From contig NZ_MSFI01000031.1 in the NCBI RefSeq assembly GCF_001975785.1, forward strand, positions 1 to 55,935: a DNA stretch of 55,935 nucleotides, given 5' to 3'. Position numbers and translations under genes: made by a program. This document shows positions 52,595-55,935 of this stretch, one piece after another. Positions within the stretch are counted from its first letter, which is position 1, and the number at the start of each line of letters is the position of its first letter. Below the pieces are notes generated by a model. It did no database searches. It had not been told where the DNA came from and saw only the letters and a program-made list of their open reading frames with translations. The DNA comes from Domibacillus epiphyticus. Its GTDB lineage: Bacteria; Bacillota; Bacilli; Bacillales; Domibacillaceae.

Positions 52595-53074
52595 ATGGCA
52601 GCACCAATTACATCAATTACAAAACAAGTACTAACTCCTGAAGAACAGCAGCAGCAAAAGCTTGCTGAACTTCAGACGCTACTGGCCGATAACGATGAGG
52701 CCATCCAAAAGATTCTCGGCATTGCCGGTGAATTAAACAGTATCGGGATCCTCGATGCAGCAGATTCGATGATTCAAGCGAAAGAAAAAATCGCTCATAT
52801 CGCGCTGGGACAAGTTTCTCGTGAACCTGTAACAAACCTCATTAATCATTTAATGAATGCAAGTGCTGTAGCGACGAGAATAGATCCAGAATTAACGACA
52901 AAACTCGTCGGCAGTATGGAAAAAGGAATTAATGAAGGAATTGACTTTTTACAAACCGATCAAAAAACAAGTGTATTTGATCTCGCAAAGTCATTAAAGG
53001 ATCCGGACATTAACCGCGCAATTGGATTCGGTCTTCATTTCTTAAAAGGTATGGGGAAAGGCTTAAACGAATAA
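52595..53074 (+). CDS. DUF1641 protein, partner of the second formate dehydrogenase (YjgD-like)
   Basis: 159 residues. Same family as the product of the gene at 36509: LLADNDEAIQKILGIAGELN, then SIGILDAADSMIQAKEKIAHIAL, then LKDPDINRAIGFGLHFLKGMGKGL. Helical and amphipathic, probably bound to the dehydrogenase. AAGGAGGT lies seven bases before the ATG; 17 bases after fdhA. A terminator follows. Confidence 0.88.
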   Translation: MAAPITSITKQVLTPEEQQQQKLAELQTLLADNDEAIQKILGIAGELNSIGILDAADSMIQAKEKIAHIALGQVSREPVTNLINHLMNASAVATRIDPELTTKLVGSMEKGINEGIDFLQTDQKTSVFDLAKSLKDPDINRAIGFGLHFLKGMGKGLNE

Positions 53075-53097
53075 AATATTACTTTTTAAGGTAAAGA

Positions 53098-53132
53098 AAA
53101 GGGGCTTCTGATATCCAGAAGCCCCTCTTTTC
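53098..53132. terminator. bidirectional terminator
   Basis: AAAAGGGGCTTCTG and CAGAAGCCCC (arms 53101-53110 and 53116-53125) with flanking A and T runs. It separates the convergent DUF1641 and mobB genes. Confidence 0.85.
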
Positions 53133-53144
53133 TTATCTATTCTT

Positions 53145-53639
53145 TTAATCAAACGATTTGTTTTTTAGTAATTCAAGCAGGAAATTGATATATTTCCCCT
53201 CATCATGAATGTTGAAAACGGGATACTCAACTTTATTTAACTCCACCCAACTGATTATGCATTGAATATTTTCAAGTTCAAGGAGCGGCATATCCTGTTC
53301 AGTCCGGATTAGCACGACTTTGGGATACATTTCTTTTTTGTACCCTTCCACTAAAATAAGATCAACGGGAAATGACTCGTACATCGCAAGAATCTCCTTA
53401 AGCGTCCAACTATCTCGCTTTATGTTTAGCTGCAGTGTTCCGTCCCCTTCTACACCTGCGATGATTGCACCAGCCTTCTGGTGGCGCGTGCTGTCTTTTG
53501 TATCCGGCTTTCCGCCGTGCCCATGATGTTTAATGGACGCTACATGAAAGCCATTAACTGACGCAGTATAAATGAGTTTTTCCATTAATGTAGTTTTACC
53601 GCTATTTTGATACCCGACGACTTGAAAAATCTTTTTCAT
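53145..53639 (-). CDS. mobB: molybdopterin-guanine dinucleotide biosynthesis adaptor MobB
   Basis: 164-residue GTP-binding protein that assists MobA. P-loop GYQNSGKTTLMEKL near residue 8; the histidine-rich switch region SIKHHGHGGKPDTKDSTRHQKAG is typical. Monocistronic, divergent from mobA with 45 bases between start codons. The ATG has an AACGTCGGAGGAAT context upstream. Confidence 0.94.
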   Translation of the reverse strand: MKKIFQVVGYQNSGKTTLMEKLIYTASVNGFHVASIKHHGHGGKPDTKDSTRHQKAGAIIAGVEGDGTLQLNIKRDSWTLKEILAMYESFPVDLILVEGYKKEMYPKVVLIRTEQDMPLLELENIQCIISWVELNKVEYPVFNIHDEGKYINFLLELLKNKSFD

Positions 53640-53684
53640 TTTTTATTCCTCCGACGTTATAATAGAAATGGGAGTGTGAATTTG

Positions 53685-54260
53685 ATGACTATTGCAGGAG
53701 TTGTGCTCGCCGGCGGACAATCGTCCCGCTATGGTGAGCCGAAGATGTTTGAACAGTACAATGGTAAACCGTTTTATCAATACAGTGTCAATGCACTCGC
53801 GCAAAATCATTTGTCTCCAATTATTATTTCAACAAATGAACTGCTCGCAACAGCCTTTCATGACTCACGTGCAACGCTTCTTATTGAAACTCAGTTTCAT
53901 AACGGCCCCCTTTTTGCACTTCATAATGTAATGAGTCATACACCCGGACCAGAGTGGTTTTTTGTATTATCCGCTGATATACCTTTCATAACAGCTGATT
54001 TTATTTCCGAAATGATCGAGCTCATTCAACCTGGTTTTCAAGCCGTTGTTCCTAGGCAGGGAAACAAACTGAATCCTCTACTCGCTCTCTACCATTGCAG
54101 CTGCTTGCCTATGATGAATACGCTTATAATGGAAAATAAACGCAGTATGATGGCATTGCTGAATCAAGTAAAATTCAAAACGATTCAGTATGATCATCAA
54201 GAACGTCTATTCACGAATATCAATTCAAAAGATGATTTTAAAAAATACATTGGTGAATAA
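53685..54260 (+). CDS. mobA: molybdenum cofactor guanylyltransferase MobA
   Basis: 191 residues from the ATG at 53685, eight bases after GGGAGTG; the longer frame runs into mobB. Attaches GMP to the molybdenum cofactor to make MGD, the form used by formate dehydrogenases. The nucleotide-binding motif is LAGGQSSRYGEPK, with FVLSADIPFITADF later as the metal-binding Asp region. With mobB it completes the bis-MGD branch in this window. Confidence 0.94.
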   Translation: MTIAGVVLAGGQSSRYGEPKMFEQYNGKPFYQYSVNALAQNHLSPIIISTNELLATAFHDSRATLLIETQFHNGPLFALHNVMSHTPGPEWFFVLSADIPFITADFISEMIELIQPGFQAVVPRQGNKLNPLLALYHCSCLPMMNTLIMENKRSMMALLNQVKFKTIQYDHQERLFTNINSKDDFKKYIGE

Positions 54261-54433
54261 TCTTTTTTATTTAAACTCCAATTGAGTCGAGGCAATTCCT
54301 GGTTGTTTTTTTGTATTGAAAACACTTGATTTACAAAATAAAGGTTTTTCACAGGGTAAAAGAACTTCCAGTTACAATTGATAAAAAACCCACTCGCTCG
54401 TGTATAAAAATCATTGGAAAGGGTATTCTATTT

Positions 54434-54454
54434 TTGTAAGTACAGTACTTACAA
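54434..54454. promoter_or_regulatory. perfect 21-base palindrome, orphan operator candidate
   Basis: TTGTAAGTAC-a-GTACTTACAA, perfect ten-base arms around one base. It lies 174 bases after mobA and 27 bases before an orphan terminator. The form suits a dimeric repressor site, but no regulator or target gene is adjacent. Confidence 0.45.
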
Positions 54455-54480
54455 CTCCATTAACTGTCAAGTTTTTATTT

Positions 54481-54502
54481 ACCGGGGCTTCCCGGTTTTT
54501 TT
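54481..54502 (+). terminator. terminator after mobA region
   Basis: ACCGGG-gctt-CCCGGT followed by Ts. It may end a mobA read-through transcript or an unrecognised short RNA starting at the palindrome. Confidence 0.65.
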
Positions 54503-54546
54503 AATTCTTTCATTTGATGATTAGACGATTATTAGACATCGAATCA

Positions 54547-54900
54547 TTAACTGCCATCTTGATAAATCTTGGGATAAAGGTATCCTTCCCGACACTGTAT
54601 TCCGTTTTCAAAAAATTTCTTCTGAGTAGTGCCTAATGAAAAAATCTCTGTCAACACCAATGATTCTAAATCCATATTTTTGATACCAGTTGACCTACAC
54701 TAAAATTTCCTATGCCAATATTAATGGTTTTGCACCCTTTGAACCTTGCTTTTAAATCACATCGTTCAATAACTGTTTTCCTATCCCTTTACCTCTGTGA
54801 TCACAGCAATATTAACTCCACCTTTTCGGGTTATAGGAAGCACATAAACCCCGATGTTACTGAAAGACCTTTTTCATTTTCATCACCTTTATAATTAAGA
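54547..54900 (-). pseudogene. decayed GNAT-family acetyltransferase
   Basis: The minus strand across frames reads GVYVLPITRKGGVNIAV, HRGKGIGKQLLNDVI (the acetyl-CoA-binding motif A), KTINIGIGNFSVGQL, YQKYGFRIIGVDRDFFIRHY (motif B), SEEIF, FENGIQCREG and a stop at 54547. At least four frame changes and internal stops separate these. No intact N-terminus is visible. Confidence 0.7.
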
Positions 54901-55172
54901 TAACTTAATTTAAAGATGTTCTGCAATTCCAAATGAATAATGGTAATCAAATACCGTTTCGAAAAGTGGATGTGTATTAAAGAACCTATCGCCACCCGAT
55001 AGTAGTTCCATATTATAAAATTCGCACATTCATAAATTCCATAAAGTATTGTTCCTAACTTTTTTTGAAATGCTCTCCTCTTGTTTCTGAATAACTGTTT
55101 CTTATATGTTGATACTATATATAATATAGCATTTAAAATTTCTAGAGGTGGTTAGATCATTGTATTTGGCAT

Positions 55173-55325
55173 TTAACTGATGTACATGGCAGTATATTTA
55201 TTCGTTATTAATATAACGCGGGTATTGTTGAAACTGGTCGGATCTTCAACTTCTAATGTAGTAAGCTGTAAAATCCATGTCTTATAGTCACTCCATGCTT
55301 GGCTCCCCAGGGGGAAGTTGAACAC
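55173..55325 (-). CDS. small hypothetical protein, 50 residues
   Basis: Starts at GTG (55325) five to six bases after GGGGAGGAG, a strong site. Reads VFNFPLGSQAWSDYKTWILQ and continues LTTLEVEDPTSFNNTRVILI to a stop at 55173. It has protein-like composition and no membrane segment. It may be a complete small protein or the end of a decayed one. The remaining sequence of 54.90-55.17 kb shows nothing supportable. Confidence 0.45.
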   Translation of the reverse strand: MFNFPLGSQAWSDYKTWILQLTTLEVEDPTSFNNTRVILITNKYTAMYIS

Positions 55326-55529
55326 TTTTACTCCTCCCCTTCTTACTGAAAGAATCCCATTACTCCTAATAATCTTCCATTTATTTCATTATATCAGGGC
55401 TATATTGATTCAAACATCATGTGAAATAAGAATGAAAATTAAGGATTTTTTTATAAATTATGGATTCATTATTTATATTGTGGTAAATTCAAGCTTGTCG
55501 TTGCTTCTTACTTTAAAGGGGGAATTAAC

Positions 55530-55935
55530 TTGGAACATAAAACACCAAGTATAAAAAAACAAAACCACGGGACTGTCACAATAAAAAAAGCTTTTGAATC
55601 ATTTGGATTTATTCTTTTACTTTTGGCAAGCACCACTTCTCTTGGTTATGCCAGCAAGGCTGAAGCTTCTGAATTAAATGTTACTACTGAAAAATCAAAC
55701 ATAATTAGCTCCAATATGGAAGCGCATACCGTTGAAGGGAAAACGAAAACACTTCTTGATTTAGGTGTTGGAGTTGACATAAAAGTCCCAGTTGTAGGAG
55801 AAGTTGTTTTAGAGATTGAAATCGGTAATCCTTCTTCAGAAGAAGGCCAACCTTCTGAGGGGGACACTGGTTCTGATTCTCCTGCTGGCGGGGATTCTGG
55901 TTCGGGCTCTCCTGCTGGCGGGGACTTTGGTTCTG
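55530..55935 (+). CDS. secreted protein with Gly/Ser/Pro-rich tandem repeat, 3' end outside the window
   Basis: Starts at TTG (55530) after AAAGGGGG. A long signal peptide is visible: a basic N-region (residues 1-23), a hydrophobic core FGFILLLLASTTSLGYA and a likely cleavage after ASKAEA near residue 48. A mixed region of about 65 residues follows (VGVDIKVPVVGEVVLEIEIG), then an acidic linker, then ten-residue repeats of the form GSDSPAGGDS. The frame is open at 55935. It is probably a wall- or surface-associated protein; family not recognised, and a C-terminal anchor cannot be seen. Confidence 0.7.
   Translation, partial: MEHKTPSIKKQNHGTVTIKKAFESFGFILLLLASTTSLGYASKAEASELNVTTEKSNIISSNMEAHTVEGKTKTLLDLGVGVDIKVPVVGEVVLEIEIGNPSSEEGQPSEGDTGSDSPAGGDSGSGSPAGGDFGS
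55869..55935 (+). repeat. 30-base coding tandem repeat
   Basis: Two full units at 55869-55898 and 55899-55928 and the start of a third, each encoding ten residues (GSDSPAGGDS, GSGSPAGGDF). Units differ at about five positions. The array continues beyond the window. Confidence 0.8.

Noticed and set aside
55869-55935. Tandem repeat as a CRISPR or VNTR outside genes
   Set aside because: The 30-base units are in frame with a secreted protein and have no spacers.

Overview
The window reads as chromosomal DNA of an endospore-forming, AT-rich Firmicute close to Bacillus sensu lato. The reasons are the AGGAGG-type ribosome binding sites, GTG and TTG starts, an alpha/beta-type SASP, a YteA-like sporulation protein, the Ku/LigD pair, a GsiB-type stress protein, and sites resembling SigB, SigF and SigG promoters. 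I see no rRNA, tRNA, CRISPR array, insertion sequence or prophage.

Region 1 (about 1-16.3 kb, almost all minus strand) is a catabolic island for an aromatic carboxylate. It holds a NitT/TauT-type ABC importer, two IclR regulators, an MFS carrier, a TctABC-type tripartite importer, a phthalate-dioxygenase-like Rieske oxygenase, a Gfo/Idh/MocA dehydrogenase, a class II aldolase-fold protein, a zinc alcohol dehydrogenase and a 4,5-dihydroxyphthalate-decarboxylase-like protein. Oxygenase, dehydrogenase and decarboxylase match the three steps of the 4,5-pathway from phthalate to protocatechuate. An 18-base near-identical motif with the look of an IclR operator lies about 41 bases upstream of both the dehydrogenase and the aldolase/oxygenase genes. 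No oxygenase reductase and no ring-cleavage genes are present. A housekeeping [4Fe-4S] ferredoxin gene sits inside the island.

Region 2 (about 16.4-36 kb) is a mixed sporulation, stress and DNA-repair region with several decayed genes. Intact genes include a SigH paralogue, two ATP-dependent DNA ligases (a YoqV-like one and LigD), Ku, an L,D-transpeptidase, a KatX-like catalase, a SASP, a YteA-like protein, a chemoreceptor, a short GsiB, a lone HELGH zincin, and a nitrilase/deacetylase pair. Pseudogenes of an SH3b protein, a lipoprotein, an M50-like membrane protease and an RsbR-type STAS domain lie between them.

Region 3 (about 36-54.3 kb) is a nearly self-contained molybdenum cofactor and formate island. 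It has two Cys-type formate dehydrogenases, each followed by a DUF1641 partner, a FocA-type channel, the cofactor genes moaA, moaB, moaC, moaD, moaE, moeA, moeB, mobA, mobB and fdhD, and molybdate uptake genes modA and modB without modC. The second formate dehydrogenase gene is preceded by a long leader holding a terminator hairpin and a competing upstream pairing. This looks like an attenuator or riboswitch and is the most interesting non-coding signal here.

The right end (54.3-55.9 kb) holds a decayed GNAT acetyltransferase, an orphan perfect palindrome, a small ORF, and the 5' part of a secreted protein with a Gly/Ser-rich tandem repeat that runs off the window. All functional names rest on motif reading and family memory; no searches were run.
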